A stretch of DNA of 64,000 nucleotides from Halomonas sp. GD1P12. GTDB lineage: Bacteria > Pseudomonadota > Gammaproteobacteria > Pseudomonadales > Halomonadaceae. Positions 46,753 to 57,127 of the stretch are shown piece after piece. Made by a program: the position numbers and the translations under genes. Each line of letters begins with the position of its first letter. Within the stretch, counting starts at the first letter, position 1. The notes under the pieces are model-generated. The model saw only the letters and a list, made by a program, of their open reading frames with translations, was not told where the DNA came from and did no database searches. The DNA lies in the NCBI RefSeq assembly GCF_025725645.1, contig NZ_CP107007.1, forward strand, positions 2,604,001-2,668,000, in the 5' to 3' direction.

Positions 46753-48054
46753 ATGGAAACGCAGCATATCTTCGTCGTCGGGCTCAACGACTTTAACCAC
46801 GAGCGCTTGAAGCGCCTGCGAGGCGCCGAGCACTTCGAGTTTCATGGCGTCATCGAGCCCGCCGAGGTCTACGACACCGAGGTGTTTCCGATCGCGTCCA
46901 TGGTCGAGCGCGCAAGCGAAACGCTTTCGAACTTCGAGCACGATATCGACGCCATCGTTGGCTACATGGATTTTCCCGTCTCGACCATGCTGCCGCTTTT
47001 GTGCGACCGCTTTAACACCCGCACCACGAGCCTGGAGAGCCTTTTGAAGTGCGAGCACAAGTATTGGAGCCGGTGCTGTCAGCGTGAGGTGATCGGCAAC
47101 TTCATCCCCCGTTTTACCGCCTTCGACCCCTTCGACGACCAGGCGCTGTCGGAAATCGGCCGCGCCGGGCTCTATTTTCCGTTCTTCATCAAGCCGATCA
47201 AGTCATCCGGCTCCCGACTTGGCTTTCGCATCGACAGCCCGGAAGATTTCGAATCCGCGATCAAGGCGCTCAGACGTGATATCGGGCTGATTTCCGAGCC
47301 ATTCAACTTCATTCTCGAGCAGGCCGAGATACCCGAGGAGGTGCGCCGGGTCGACGGCGGCTTCTGCATGGCCGAGGAGATCATCGGCGGCTGGCAGTGC
47401 ACCGTGGAAGGCTACGTGTTCGAGGGCAAGGTGGTGCCCTACGGCATCGTCGATTCGCTTCGCTACCCTCGGGTGCTGAGCTTTCTCTACTACCACTACC
47501 CCTCCACCCTGCCGGAGAAGATTCAGGACAAGATGCGCGAGCTGACCACGATGCTGCTGTCGCATATCGGTTACGACAACGCCGCCTTCAACGTGGAGTT
47601 TTTCTGGGACGAAGTTCAAAACCGCATCTGGCTTTTGGAGGTCAACACGCGCATTTCGCAGTCTCACTGCGACCTTTTCGAAAAAGTCGACGGCGTCAGC
47701 CACCAGCAGGTCACCATCGACCTGGCGCTGGGCCAAACGCCGAACATGCCTCATCGCGAAGGCGCTTATCCGGTAGCCGGCAAGTTCTTCTACCGCGTCT
47801 TTTTCGATGACGCCACCGTCGCCCGCGTGCCCTCCAAAGAGGAGATCAAGGCGCTGGAAGAGGCTTACCCGGGCACGCTGATCGATCTGCAGGTGGCGCC
47901 TGGCCAGCGGCTCTCAACGCTTCCCGAGCAGGACGCCTACAGCTACGCGCTCGCCTACATCTGGATGGGGGCGCCCACCAGCGAGGTGCTGGAGAAAAAC
48001 TACCGCAACCTGGCCGAGCGGCTTCACTTCGAATTCAGCGACGTGATCGGCTAA
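46753..48054 (+). CDS. ATP-grasp domain ligase, unknown substrate
   Basis: The 433-residue protein has an ATP-grasp fold: an N-terminal pre-ATP domain (VVGLNDFNHERLKRLRG), substrate/ATP region FIKPIKSSGSRLGF near residue 150 with the phosphate lysine, and the metal-binding strand IWLLEVNTRISQSHCDLFEK near residue 292 with E and N. ATP-grasp enzymes join a carboxylate to an amine or thiol through an acylphosphate. The CocE/NonD hydrolase gene follows 48 bp downstream on the same strand. No specific ligase family is recognisable to me. GGGAGAAG upstream supports the ATG. Confidence 0.8.
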   Translation: METQHIFVVGLNDFNHERLKRLRGAEHFEFHGVIEPAEVYDTEVFPIASMVERASETLSNFEHDIDAIVGYMDFPVSTMLPLLCDRFNTRTTSLESLLKCEHKYWSRCCQREVIGNFIPRFTAFDPFDDQALSEIGRAGLYFPFFIKPIKSSGSRLGFRIDSPEDFESAIKALRRDIGLISEPFNFILEQAEIPEEVRRVDGGFCMAEEIIGGWQCTVEGYVFEGKVVPYGIVDSLRYPRVLSFLYYHYPSTLPEKIQDKMRELTTMLLSHIGYDNAAFNVEFFWDEVQNRIWLLEVNTRISQSHCDLFEKVDGVSHQQVTIDLALGQTPNMPHREGAYPVAGKFFYRVFFDDATVARVPSKEEIKALEEAYPGTLIDLQVAPGQRLSTLPEQDAYSYALAYIWMGAPTSEVLEKNYRNLAERLHFEFSDVIG

Positions 48055-48062
48055 GCGACACG

Positions 48063-48093
48063 TTCGCTTTCAAGGCCATATTCGCTTTCAAGG
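48063..48093 (+). repeat. Direct repeat TTCGCTTTCAAGG x2 at the ATP-grasp/CocE junction
   Basis: Copies at 48063-48075 and 48081-48093 are identical over 13 bp and 5 bp apart. The second copy supplies the AAGGAG ribosome site of the next gene, so the first looks like a tandem duplication of that site. Confidence 0.7.
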
Positions 48094-48102
48094 AGAGTGC
48101 TT

Positions 48103-50148
48103 ATGCAGATCGTGGATGACTTGCCCCGCCGCGTCTTCGAGGAGGAGACCTGGATCGAGATGAGTGACGGCACGCGCCTGGCCGTGCGCATCTGGCGCCC
48201 CGTTGACGCCGACACCGACCCGGTACCCGCCATCGTCGAATACCTGCCCTACCGCAAGCGCGATTTGACCGCCCAGCGCGATGCCGGCATGCACCGTTTT
48301 TGGGCCGGCCACGGCTATGCCGGCGTGCGGGTAGATATTCGCGGTACCGGCGAGTCCGACGGTGTACTCCATGACGAGTACCTGCCCCAGGAGCTCGATG
48401 ACGGCGTCGAGATTCTTGCCTGGCTCGGCCGCCAGACCTGGTGTACCGGAAGCGCGGGGATGGTGGGGATTTCCTGGGGCGGCTTCAACGGGCTGCAGAT
48501 CGCCGCGCGCCAGCCGCCGGAGTTGAAAGCGATCATTACCATCTGCTCCACCGACGACCGCTACGCCGACGATGTCCATCACATGGGCGGCTGCATGCTG
48601 GTGGACAACCTTTCCTGGGCCTCGACCATGTTCGACGGCAACGCCTGCCCGCCGGATCCGGCGCTGGTCGGCGAGCGCTGGCGCGAGATGTGGCTCGAGC
48701 GCCTGGCCGGAAGCGGGCTGTGGCTCAAGCAGTGGCTCGAGCACCAGCGCCGCGACGACTACTGGAAGCACGGCTCGGTGTGCGAGGATTTTGGCGCCAT
48801 CACGTGCCCGGTCTACGCCATCAGCGGCTGGGCGGACGGCTACTGCAACGCGGTGTTCAGGCTCATGGAAGGGCTCGACGTGCCGCGCAAGGGGCTCATC
48901 GGCCCCTGGTCGCACAAGTACCCGCACCTGGGCGTGCCCGGCCCCGCCATCGGCTTTTTGCAGGATGCGCTGCGCTGGTGGGACTACTGGCTCAAGGGCA
49001 TCGACAACACCATCATGGACGAACCCATGCTGCGGGTCTGGATGCAGGAGTCGGCGCCGCCTTCCACCCGTTACGACCACCGCCCGGGGCGCTGGGTCGC
49101 CGAGCCCGGCTGGCCCTCGCGCAATATCGTCCCCCAACACTTCAGGCTCACCGCCGGCCACGACCTGCTGGCCGAAGACGACGAATCAAACGGCAGCGCA
49201 AGCGGCGCGGCCGAGGCGCCAATGACACTGCGCTCGTCACTCTCGGTCGGGCTTCACGCCGGCAAGTGGTGCTCCTACAACGCGCCGCCGGATCTCCCCC
49301 ACGACCAGCGCGACGAGGACGGCGGCTCGCTGATCTTTCAGACCGCGCGGCTGGACGCCCCACTCGAGATCTGCGGCCAGCCGGTGCTCGAGCTCGAACT
49401 CTCTTCTGACCAGCCGGTGGCGATGGTCGCGGTGCGCCTGAGCGACATTCACCTGGACGACAAGGCCACCCGCGTCTCTTTTGGGCTTCTCAACCTGACC
49501 CACCGCGACAGCGACGAGTTTCCCGAGTCTCTGGAGCCCGGCAAGCGCTACCGCGTGCGGGTCGCGCTCAAGCACATCGCTCAGCAATTCATGGCAGGCC
49601 ACGCCGTTCGCGTGTCGATCTCGACGAGCTACTGGCCGATCGCCTGGCCGGCGCCGGAGCCGGTTCGCCTGACCTTCCACCCCGAGGCGTGCCGGCTGAC
49701 GTTGCCCACCCGCGAGCCGCGACCACAGGAGGAAGCGGCGCTGCCCGCGTTCGAGCCGCCGGTATCGGCGCCGGGGCTTGCCACCACGGTCATCGAGACC
49801 GGCAGCGAGGTGTGGCGGGTGATTCGCGATTTGGCTACCGACGTCAACGAGGTGCTGGTGGTCAACGACGAAGGTGCCTACCGCTTCGACGACATCGATC
49901 TCGAGATCGCCGGCAAGGTGACCGAGCGCTACCGCTACGCCTATGGCGATTATCGCAGCATCGAAGGGATCACCGACTGGGAGCGCACCTTCCGCCGCGG
50001 CGACTGGATGGTGCGCACGCTGACCCACACGCGGCTCACGGCAAGCGCCGACGCCTTTCGCATTCAGGCAACCCTGGACGCCTGGGAAGGCGACACGCGG
50101 GTCTACTCGCAAAGCTGGGACGAGTCGATCCCTCGCGATCTGGTTTAG
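48103..50148 (+). CDS. CocE/NonD family serine hydrolase (X-Pro dipeptidyl-peptidase type)
   Basis: The 681-residue enzyme has an alpha/beta hydrolase domain with oxyanion segment VEYLPYRKRDLTAQRDAGMH, nucleophile elbow GMVGISWGGFNGLQIA near residue 120 and acid/histidine region GPWSHKYPHLGVPGPA near residue 265, then a C-terminal jelly-roll PepX_C domain from about residue 300, where LELELSSDQPVAMVAVRLSD is typical. CocE-type enzymes cleave esters or amides. It follows the ATP-grasp ligase, so the two may make and break the same bond. AAGGAG lies 7 bp before ATG 48103; GTG 48097 is less likely. Confidence 0.86.
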   Translation: MQIVDDLPRRVFEEETWIEMSDGTRLAVRIWRPVDADTDPVPAIVEYLPYRKRDLTAQRDAGMHRFWAGHGYAGVRVDIRGTGESDGVLHDEYLPQELDDGVEILAWLGRQTWCTGSAGMVGISWGGFNGLQIAARQPPELKAIITICSTDDRYADDVHHMGGCMLVDNLSWASTMFDGNACPPDPALVGERWREMWLERLAGSGLWLKQWLEHQRRDDYWKHGSVCEDFGAITCPVYAISGWADGYCNAVFRLMEGLDVPRKGLIGPWSHKYPHLGVPGPAIGFLQDALRWWDYWLKGIDNTIMDEPMLRVWMQESAPPSTRYDHRPGRWVAEPGWPSRNIVPQHFRLTAGHDLLAEDDESNGSASGAAEAPMTLRSSLSVGLHAGKWCSYNAPPDLPHDQRDEDGGSLIFQTARLDAPLEICGQPVLELELSSDQPVAMVAVRLSDIHLDDKATRVSFGLLNLTHRDSDEFPESLEPGKRYRVRVALKHIAQQFMAGHAVRVSISTSYWPIAWPAPEPVRLTFHPEACRLTLPTREPRPQEEAALPAFEPPVSAPGLATTVIETGSEVWRVIRDLATDVNEVLVVNDEGAYRFDDIDLEIAGKVTERYRYAYGDYRSIEGITDWERTFRRGDWMVRTLTHTRLTASADAFRIQATLDAWEGDTRVYSQSWDESIPRDLV

Positions 50149-50172
50149 GTGGCCAAACGCCAGCCAATAAAA

Positions 50173-50198
50173 AACCCCGCGATAAGCGGGGTTTTTCT
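50173..50198. terminator. Rho-independent terminator after the CocE-type gene
   Basis: An 8-bp stem AACCCCGC / GCGGGGTT with a GATAA loop is followed by TTTTCTAG; leftward an A-run gives T-rich RNA too, so it serves both this gene and the convergent csp gene. Confidence 0.9.
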
Positions 50199-50241
50199 AG
50201 CCCGATTGCGTTAGCAAGCGGGAAACATCAGCGATTCGAAA

Positions 50242-50445
50242 TTACAGAACCTTGATGTTGGAAGCCTGAAGGCCTTTTTTACCCTGGGTGACGTCGAAGG
50301 AAACCTTCTGGCCGTCCTGCAGAGTTTTGAAGCCGTCAGCCTGAATTTCGGAGAAGTGCGCGAACAGGTCGTCGCCATTGTCGTCCGGAGAGATGAAGCC
50401 GAAACCTTTAGTGTCGTTGAACCACTTAACGGTACCAGTTGCCAT
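50242..50445 (-). CDS. CspA family cold-shock protein
   Basis: The 67-residue OB-fold protein has RNP1 KGFGFI and RNP2 DLFAHF (read in [22 protein letters not shown], split over residues about 10-31) and is of standard length. It melts RNA secondary structure. A candidate -35 box lies 166 bp upstream, so the transcript has a 5' leader of about 130-140 nt, shorter than E. coli cspA but in keeping with a structured cold-shock leader. Several csp paralogues are usual, so the paralogue is not named. Confidence 0.94.
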   Translation of the reverse strand: MATGTVKWFNDTKGFGFISPDDNGDDLFAHFSEIQADGFKTLQDGQKVSFDVTQGKKGLQASNIKVL

Positions 50446-50587
50446 GATCGAAATCCTCGATGTAGCTTAATGAAAAGCCGGGTAATACCCGAGTTACAGT
50501 GGGTAGAACAAGAAACTTTCACCAGACTCAACGCTTGAGCGTTTCGATGCTGCTGACAACGTTCGACTTGCTAACCTACTGCTTCGA

Positions 50588-50616
50588 AGCATGCGCCTAT
50601 GCAGCACACACGTCAA
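50588..50616 (-). promoter_or_regulatory. Candidate csp promoter, TTGACG-N17-CATGCT
   Basis: On the minus strand TTGACG (50616-50611) and CATGCT (50593-50588) are 17 bp apart. The -35 is near consensus, the -10 is poor. The predicted start would give a csp leader of about 130-140 nt. It overlaps the space beyond the 3' end of the dddA-like gene. Confidence 0.35.
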
Positions 50617-50636
50617 CACCATGCCTTAAAAAAATG

Positions 50637-52322
50637 TCAATGCGATGACGCTGCATCCAAAATCCACTTAGCGGCTTTTTCGGCGATCATCAGGGTGGGT
50701 GAATTGGTGTTCCCGCTGGTGATGGTGGGCATGATACCGGCGTCTGCCACCCGGAGTCCGGCCACGCCCAGCACTCTCAATCGGGCATCCACCACCGCCA
50801 TCGGATCCTCCGCTTTTCCCATGCGCGTGGTGCCCACCGGGTGGAAGATCGTGGTACCGATATCGCCGGCCAGGCGTGCCAGTTCCTCGTCGCTTTGGTA
50901 CTGCGCGCCGGGCTTGACCTCTTCGGGTTCGTACCTTGCAAACGCCGGCTGCGCAGCGATACGCCGGGTCACGCGCAGCGAGTCCGCGGCGACCCGCCGG
51001 TCCTCCTCGGTGCTCAGGTAGTTCGGGCGAATCGACGGCGGCACCGCCGGGTCGCGGCTTTTGATACGTACCGTGCCGCGACTGGTCGGATTCAGATTGC
51101 ACACGCTTGCGGTGATCGCTGGGTACGGGTGAAGCGGCTGGCCGAAGGCCTCGAGGCTCAGCGGCTGCACGTGGTACTGGATGTTGGGGTGGGCGTAATC
51201 ACTGGAGCTTCGCGTAAACGCGCCCAGCTGCGACGGCGCCATGCTCATCGGCCCGGTGCGCTTGGTCAGATACTCCCAGCCGATGCCCGCCTTGCCCAAA
51301 AGCGTCGAGGCGATGGCATTGAGCGTTCTGGCGTTGCTGACACGATACACCGAGCGGATCTGGAGGTGATCCTGCAGGTTCTCGCCTACCCCGGGCAGCT
51401 CCTTCACCACCTCGATGCCGAGCTCTTCCAGGTGAGCTCGCGCACCGATTCCGGAACGCTGTAAAAGCGCCGGCGAGCCAACGGCACCGGCGCAGAGCAC
51501 CACTTCCCTTGAGGCGCTCACCTGCTCGAGGCGCCCCTGGCGCTCGAGCTCGACGCCGGTACAGCGCGGCCCGCTCTCGCCTTGCTCGAAGCAGAGCGCG
51601 TTGACCTGGCTTGTGTGCCAGAGCGTCAGGTTCGCCCGCTTCAATGCCGGGCGCAGAAACGCCTTGGACGTGTTCCAGCGCCAGCCGGCGCGCTGGTTGA
51701 CATCGAAGTAGGCCACGCCTTCGTTGTCGCCGCGGTTGAAATCGTCGGTACGCGGGATGCCCGCCTCGACGGCGGCGCGGGCGAAGTCGTCGAGCACCGG
51801 CCACTTGAGCCGCTGCTTCTCTACCCGCCACTCGCCCTCCTTCCCGTGAAAGCGCCGGTGCGCCTCGTCGGCGTCGCCGCCGTCGTCCATCCGGTAGTGG
51901 CTTTCGTGGCGCATGAAATCCGCAAGGCAGCTTTGCCAGCTCCAGTCCGGGTCGTCGACCACCTGCGCCCAGTGGTCATAGTCGCGGGCCTGGCCGCGCA
52001 TGTAGATCATGCCGTTGATGCTCGAACAGCCCCCCAGGGTCTTGCCGCGCGGGTAGATCAGCGAGCGGCCGTTCAAGCCCTCGTCCGGCTCGGTTTTGTA
52101 GAGCCAGTCTGTGCGCGGGTTGTTGATACAGTAAAGATACCCCACCGGCACGTGAATCCAGTGGTAGTTGTCGCGCCCGCCCGCCTCGATCAGCAGCACG
52201 CGATTATTCGGGTCGGCACTGAGCCGATTGGCCATCAAACAGCCCGCGGTGCCGGCGCCGATCACGATATAGTCGAAGGTGTCGCCGGCGCCTTGATGTG
52301 CGTTGTTAGTGCGCGCTGCCAT
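50637..52322 (-). CDS. GMC-family FAD alcohol dehydrogenase, 3-hydroxypropionate dehydrogenase-like (DddA/HpdH type)
   Basis: The 561-residue flavoenzyme has the FAD loop IGAGTAGCLMANRLS near residue 21, GMC signature PRGKTLGGCSSINGM near residue 90 and the C-terminal HPVGTTRMG with catalytic His near residue 488. It resembles choline dehydrogenase, but betaine-synthesis partners are absent. It lies 12 bp after an mmsA-like gene with a divergent LysR, the same set as dddA-dddC in DMSP-degrading Halomonas and hpdH-mmsA in Pseudomonas, where the GMC enzyme oxidises 3-hydroxypropionate to malonate semialdehyde. That role is inferred from context. GGAGG precedes the ATG. Confidence 0.8.
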   Translation of the reverse strand: MAARTNNAHQGAGDTFDYIVIGAGTAGCLMANRLSADPNNRVLLIEAGGRDNYHWIHVPVGYLYCINNPRTDWLYKTEPDEGLNGRSLIYPRGKTLGGCSSINGMIYMRGQARDYDHWAQVVDDPDWSWQSCLADFMRHESHYRMDDGGDADEAHRRFHGKEGEWRVEKQRLKWPVLDDFARAAVEAGIPRTDDFNRGDNEGVAYFDVNQRAGWRWNTSKAFLRPALKRANLTLWHTSQVNALCFEQGESGPRCTGVELERQGRLEQVSASREVVLCAGAVGSPALLQRSGIGARAHLEELGIEVVKELPGVGENLQDHLQIRSVYRVSNARTLNAIASTLLGKAGIGWEYLTKRTGPMSMAPSQLGAFTRSSSDYAHPNIQYHVQPLSLEAFGQPLHPYPAITASVCNLNPTSRGTVRIKSRDPAVPPSIRPNYLSTEEDRRVAADSLRVTRRIAAQPAFARYEPEEVKPGAQYQSDEELARLAGDIGTTIFHPVGTTRMGKAEDPMAVVDARLRVLGVAGLRVADAGIMPTITSGNTNSPTLMIAEKAAKWILDAASSH

Positions 52323-52334
52323 GAAACCTCCTGA

Positions 52335-53843
<1,509 letters not shown>

Positions 53844-53960
53844 AAGCTGCCTTCTGATCGGTGATCATGGATACGGCTCGCCCGCCTGATCGACGGTGCG
53901 GCCTGAAACTATCGCTCGCTCGAGCTTACCCCGCGCCGGGCCGCGATCAATTGAGTAATT

Positions 53961-53977
53961 CTTAAGCGCGATATAAG
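53961..53977. promoter_or_regulatory. Candidate LysR operator CTTA-N9-TAAG
   Basis: CTTAAGCGCGATATAAG lies 36 bp before the lysR ATG. It contains the LysR T-N11-A form with partly symmetric arms (ATTCTTA / TAAGCTT). The region between mmsA and lysR is 170 bp long. Binding is inferred from symmetry only. Confidence 0.45.
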
Positions 53978-54013
53978 CTTTTCTGATAACAAAACCGACC
54001 CACAGGAGCTTTC

Positions 54014-54913
54014 ATGCAGGAGTACGCCGCCCTGCGGGCGTTCGTGGCCGTTGCCCAAAGCGGCAGCGTCTCGAAAGCCGCCGCCACGCTGCACCTGACC
54101 CAGCCCGCCGTCAGCCTAAAGTTGAAGCAGCTGCAGGCGCATTTGGGCCTCACCCTCTTTATCCGCCGCCCCCAGGGCCTTGCGTTGACCAGCGATGGCT
54201 ATGCGCTGTTGCCCGCCGCGCGCCAGGCGCTGGCCAGCGCCCAGGCCTTCGAGCAGAGCGCCCATGCCCTGCAGCAGACGCTTCGCGGCAAGCTCAGGGT
54301 CGGCACCATCGTCGACCCTGAGTTCATCCGCCTGGGCCACTTCTTGAGCCGGCTGATGGCCCGCGCGCCGCAGCTCGAAACCGAGCTCGCCCACGGCATG
54401 AGCGGAAGTGTCATCACCCACATCGAGCGGGGCGAACTCGACGTGGGTTTCATCCTCGCCCCGCCCGGCGAGGGCCCCGGCGTCGATACGCTCGGGTTTC
54501 GCGAGCTGACCCACTTTCACTACCACGTGGTGGCCCCGCCGGGCTGGGAGAACCGGCTGTTGGATACCCGCTGGGAAGCGCTGGCGCGGCTTCCCTGGAT
54601 CGTCACGCCAAGGGACTCCGCCCACCACCGGCTATTGAGTCGCGCCCTAAGCGAGTGCGGCGTAGCACCCAATCGTGTGGCCCAGGTCGACCAGGAGGCG
54701 TGCATGCTGGATCTGGTGCGCGCCGGCGTGGGGCTTTGTCTTGCCCGCGACGCCCAGGCCATGGCCGAGCGCCAGCAAAACGGACTGGCGGTGGTCGATG
54801 ATGTGCGCCTGCCCTGCGCGCTCAGCCTGGCCTGGCGACAGGATCGTGAAGCCGAGCCGCCGATTCGCGCGGCGCTCGACACTCTGGATAGCGTTTGGCT
54901 CCATCGACTTTGA
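54014..54913 (+). CDS. LysR family regulator of the divergent mmsA-GMC pair
   Basis: The 299-residue regulator has the winged helix ALRAFVAVAQSGSVSKAAAT, then LTQPAVSLKLKQLQAHLGLT, and an effector-binding domain. It is divergent from the mmsA/GMC operon with a CTTA-N9-TAAG site in between; 3-hydroxypropionate-responsive LysR proteins have the same position in Pseudomonas. Effector is inferred. CAGGAG precedes the ATG. Confidence 0.87.
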   Translation: MQEYAALRAFVAVAQSGSVSKAAATLHLTQPAVSLKLKQLQAHLGLTLFIRRPQGLALTSDGYALLPAARQALASAQAFEQSAHALQQTLRGKLRVGTIVDPEFIRLGHFLSRLMARAPQLETELAHGMSGSVITHIERGELDVGFILAPPGEGPGVDTLGFRELTHFHYHVVAPPGWENRLLDTRWEALARLPWIVTPRDSAHHRLLSRALSECGVAPNRVAQVDQEACMLDLVRAGVGLCLARDAQAMAERQQNGLAVVDDVRLPCALSLAWRQDREAEPPIRAALDTLDSVWLHRL

Positions 54914-55179
54914 GCCGGCATCGCCGCTCGCAACCCGACGCGAAGCTTTTGGAACCCTCTCGTCGGTCAGGTGATCAAAACGAGCTACGCTGAATAGGCC
55001 GCGCCTTTGGTAGGGCCCAGTCAAGGCCGATCGATATTCATGTTTGGCCAGCGCGGCGTTTGTCTACTAGGGTTAAGAGCGAACCAAATAGACCAGTCGG
55101 CTAATGGGTGATTCACCCAAGGACTGGACGCGGGCTTCGGGCCCGCACTCAACGCGTTGATTAAAAGACAGGAGGTCTT

Positions 55180-56562
55180 ATGAGCAACAGCATCACGACG
55201 GTCAATCCGGCCACCGGCAAAAACCTCGAAAGCTACACGCTGATGGACGAGAGCCAGGCGCTCAAGGTCGTCGAGCAGACCCACGAGGCTTTTTTACAGT
55301 GGCGGCTCACGTCGCTGGACGCGCGGGCGAAGGTCATCAAGGCGATCGGCAAGGCGCTTGCCGATAACAAGGAAGCCTTCGCCACGCTCATGGTCGATGA
55401 AATGGGCAAGCCGCCGGAAGAGGCGCGCCAGGAGATCGACCTGTGCGTCGGCATCTGCGACTACACCGCCGAGCACGGGCCAACCAAGCTCGCCGACGAG
55501 CAGCGCAAGCCCGGCAACGGCGAGCGCGGCATCGTGACCTACTCGCCGATGGGCGTGATCTACGGCATTCAGCCCTGGAACTTCCCTGCCTATCAGGCGG
55601 TGCGCTACTCGATCGCCAACCTGATGGCGGGTAACGGGGTGCTGTTGAAGCACGCCGAAAACGTCACCGGCAGCGGCCTGTTCCTCGAGAAGCTCTACCG
55701 TGATGCGGGCCTGCCGGAAAACGTCTTCCGCACGCTGGTCATCTCCCACGATGTATCGGACAAGATCATCGAGCACAAGTTTGTTCGCGGTGTGACCCTG
55801 ACCGGCAGCGACACCGCCGGGCGCAAGGTCGCCGCCAAGGCCGCCGAGAACCTGAAAAAGACCGTGCTGGAGCTGGGTTCCAACGACGCCTACCTGGTGC
55901 TCGACGACGCCGACCTGGATCTGGCGGTGGATACCTGCGTCACCGGGCGCGTGTTCAACGGCGGCCAGACCTGCGTGGCGGCGAAGCGTTTCGTGGTGAC
56001 CGAGAAGAACTATGAAGCCTTCAAGGAGCGTTTCGTCGAGAAGATGAAAGCGCTCAAGGTCGGCGACCCGAAAGAGAGCGGCACCGACGTCGGCCCGATG
56101 GCCCGCGTTGACCTGCGCGACGACCTTCACGACCAGGTCGAGAAAAGCGTGCAAAACGGCGCCAAAATCCTCTGCGGTGGCGAGAAGCCATCGGGTGCCG
56201 GCGCGTTCTACCCGGTCACGGTGCTGGACAACGTCACCCCCGGCCAGCCGGCTTACGATGACGAGCTGTTCGGCCCGGTCGCCGCGCTGATTCGCGCAAA
56301 AGACGACGAAGACGCCATGCGCATCGCCAACGACAGCCGCTATGGCCTCGGCGGCGGCATCATTTCGAAGGATGTGAAGCGCGCCACCGAGCTTGCGAGC
56401 AAACACTTCGATACCGGCATGGTGTTCATCAACGGCTTCGGCGTGGCCACCCCGGAAATGCCCTTTGGCGGCGTGAAGGACTCCGGCTACGGCCGTGAGC
56501 ACGGCGGCTTCGGCATGCACGAATTCGTCAATGCCAAGGCGGTCATCATCGTTCAGGAGTAA
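55180..56562 (+). CDS. NAD-dependent succinate-semialdehyde dehydrogenase-like enzyme
   Basis: The 460-residue aldehyde dehydrogenase is shorter than NADP-type GabD and fits the Sad/GabD-like short group: GVIYGIQPWNFPAYQAVRYS near residue 125, cofactor loop VTLTGSDTAGRKVA near residue 204, general base LELGSNDAYLVL near residue 230 and catalytic Cys in NGGQTCVAAKRF near residue 264. The usual substrate is succinate semialdehyde from GABA or similar. It lies after the lysR gene with 266 bp between, so it likely has its own promoter. GGAGG stands 6 bp before the ATG. Confidence 0.88.
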   Translation: MSNSITTVNPATGKNLESYTLMDESQALKVVEQTHEAFLQWRLTSLDARAKVIKAIGKALADNKEAFATLMVDEMGKPPEEARQEIDLCVGICDYTAEHGPTKLADEQRKPGNGERGIVTYSPMGVIYGIQPWNFPAYQAVRYSIANLMAGNGVLLKHAENVTGSGLFLEKLYRDAGLPENVFRTLVISHDVSDKIIEHKFVRGVTLTGSDTAGRKVAAKAAENLKKTVLELGSNDAYLVLDDADLDLAVDTCVTGRVFNGGQTCVAAKRFVVTEKNYEAFKERFVEKMKALKVGDPKESGTDVGPMARVDLRDDLHDQVEKSVQNGAKILCGGEKPSGAGAFYPVTVLDNVTPGQPAYDDELFGPVAALIRAKDDEDAMRIANDSRYGLGGGIISKDVKRATELASKHFDTGMVFINGFGVATPEMPFGGVKDSGYGREHGGFGMHEFVNAKAVIIVQE

Positions 56563-56607
56563 GGGGACGGTGTCGGCCTGAAAGGCCTTTACTAGCAAAA
56601 CTGATTG

Positions 56608-56638
56608 ACGCCGCAAGCGCTGCTTGCGGCGTTTTTTG
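56608..56638. terminator. Bidirectional terminator between the dehydrogenase and pgpA
   Basis: An 11-bp perfect stem ACGCCGCAAGC / GCTTGCGGCGT with a GCT loop is followed by TTTTTTG rightward, 45 bp past the dehydrogenase stop. Confidence 0.92.
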
Positions 56639-56644
56639 TGCGCG

Positions 56645-57127
56645 TCAGATGGAGCGCGTGGTGTAGGCCCGGCGGCGAAACAACAGCAACGCGGCCATCA
56701 CAAGCCAGGTCAACAGCGCCGCGATGGCGTCGTCCAGCACCACGCCGAGCCCGCCGGGGGCGAACTCGGCCAGGTGGATGGGCGGCGGCTTGAGCGCATC
56801 GAGTAGCCGATAAACGATGAACGCGGCTGCCATTACCCAACGCGTTCGCGCCGCCTTGAGGCCAATCACCGCCAGCGGAAAGGCGACGATTTCATCGAAC
56901 ACGATGCTGCCGTAATCGAGCCCGCCGTAGTAGCGCGAGGCGTAGTGACAAACGAGCACGCCCAGGCCCAGCATCAGCGCGCTGATCGCCACTTGATGGC
57001 TAACGCGATGGCTCAGTAGCCACCAGGCCAGCGCTACGCCCCAAAGCGTGCCCACGGTGCCTGGGGCGAGCGGCGCAAACCCCACCCCCAGCCCCGAGGC
57101 CAACGCAATATTGAGCGTTTCGAGCAT
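56645..57127 (-). CDS. pgpA: Phosphatidylglycerophosphatase A
   Basis: The 160-residue membrane enzyme dephosphorylates phosphatidylglycerol phosphate. Family motifs are all present: GFAPLAPGTVGTLWGV near residue 16, SIVFDEIVAFPLAV near residue 74 with the catalytic acids, RLLDALKPPPIHLAE near residue 107 and GGLGVVLDDAIAALL near residue 125. About four helices. Its ATG overlaps the stop of the upstream DUF533 gene as TGATG, so it is co-translated with it. Confidence 0.94.
   Translation of the reverse strand: MLETLNIALASGLGVGFAPLAPGTVGTLWGVALAWWLLSHRVSHQVAISALMLGLGVLVCHYASRYYGGLDYGSIVFDEIVAFPLAVIGLKAARTRWVMAAAFIVYRLLDALKPPPIHLAEFAPGGLGVVLDDAIAALLTWLVMAALLLFRRRAYTTRSI

Noticed and set aside
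50637..52322. Calling the GMC enzyme choline dehydrogenase BetA
   Set aside because: No betB, betI or choline transporter is adjacent, while the mmsA-like partner and divergent LysR fit 3-hydroxypropionate oxidation better.
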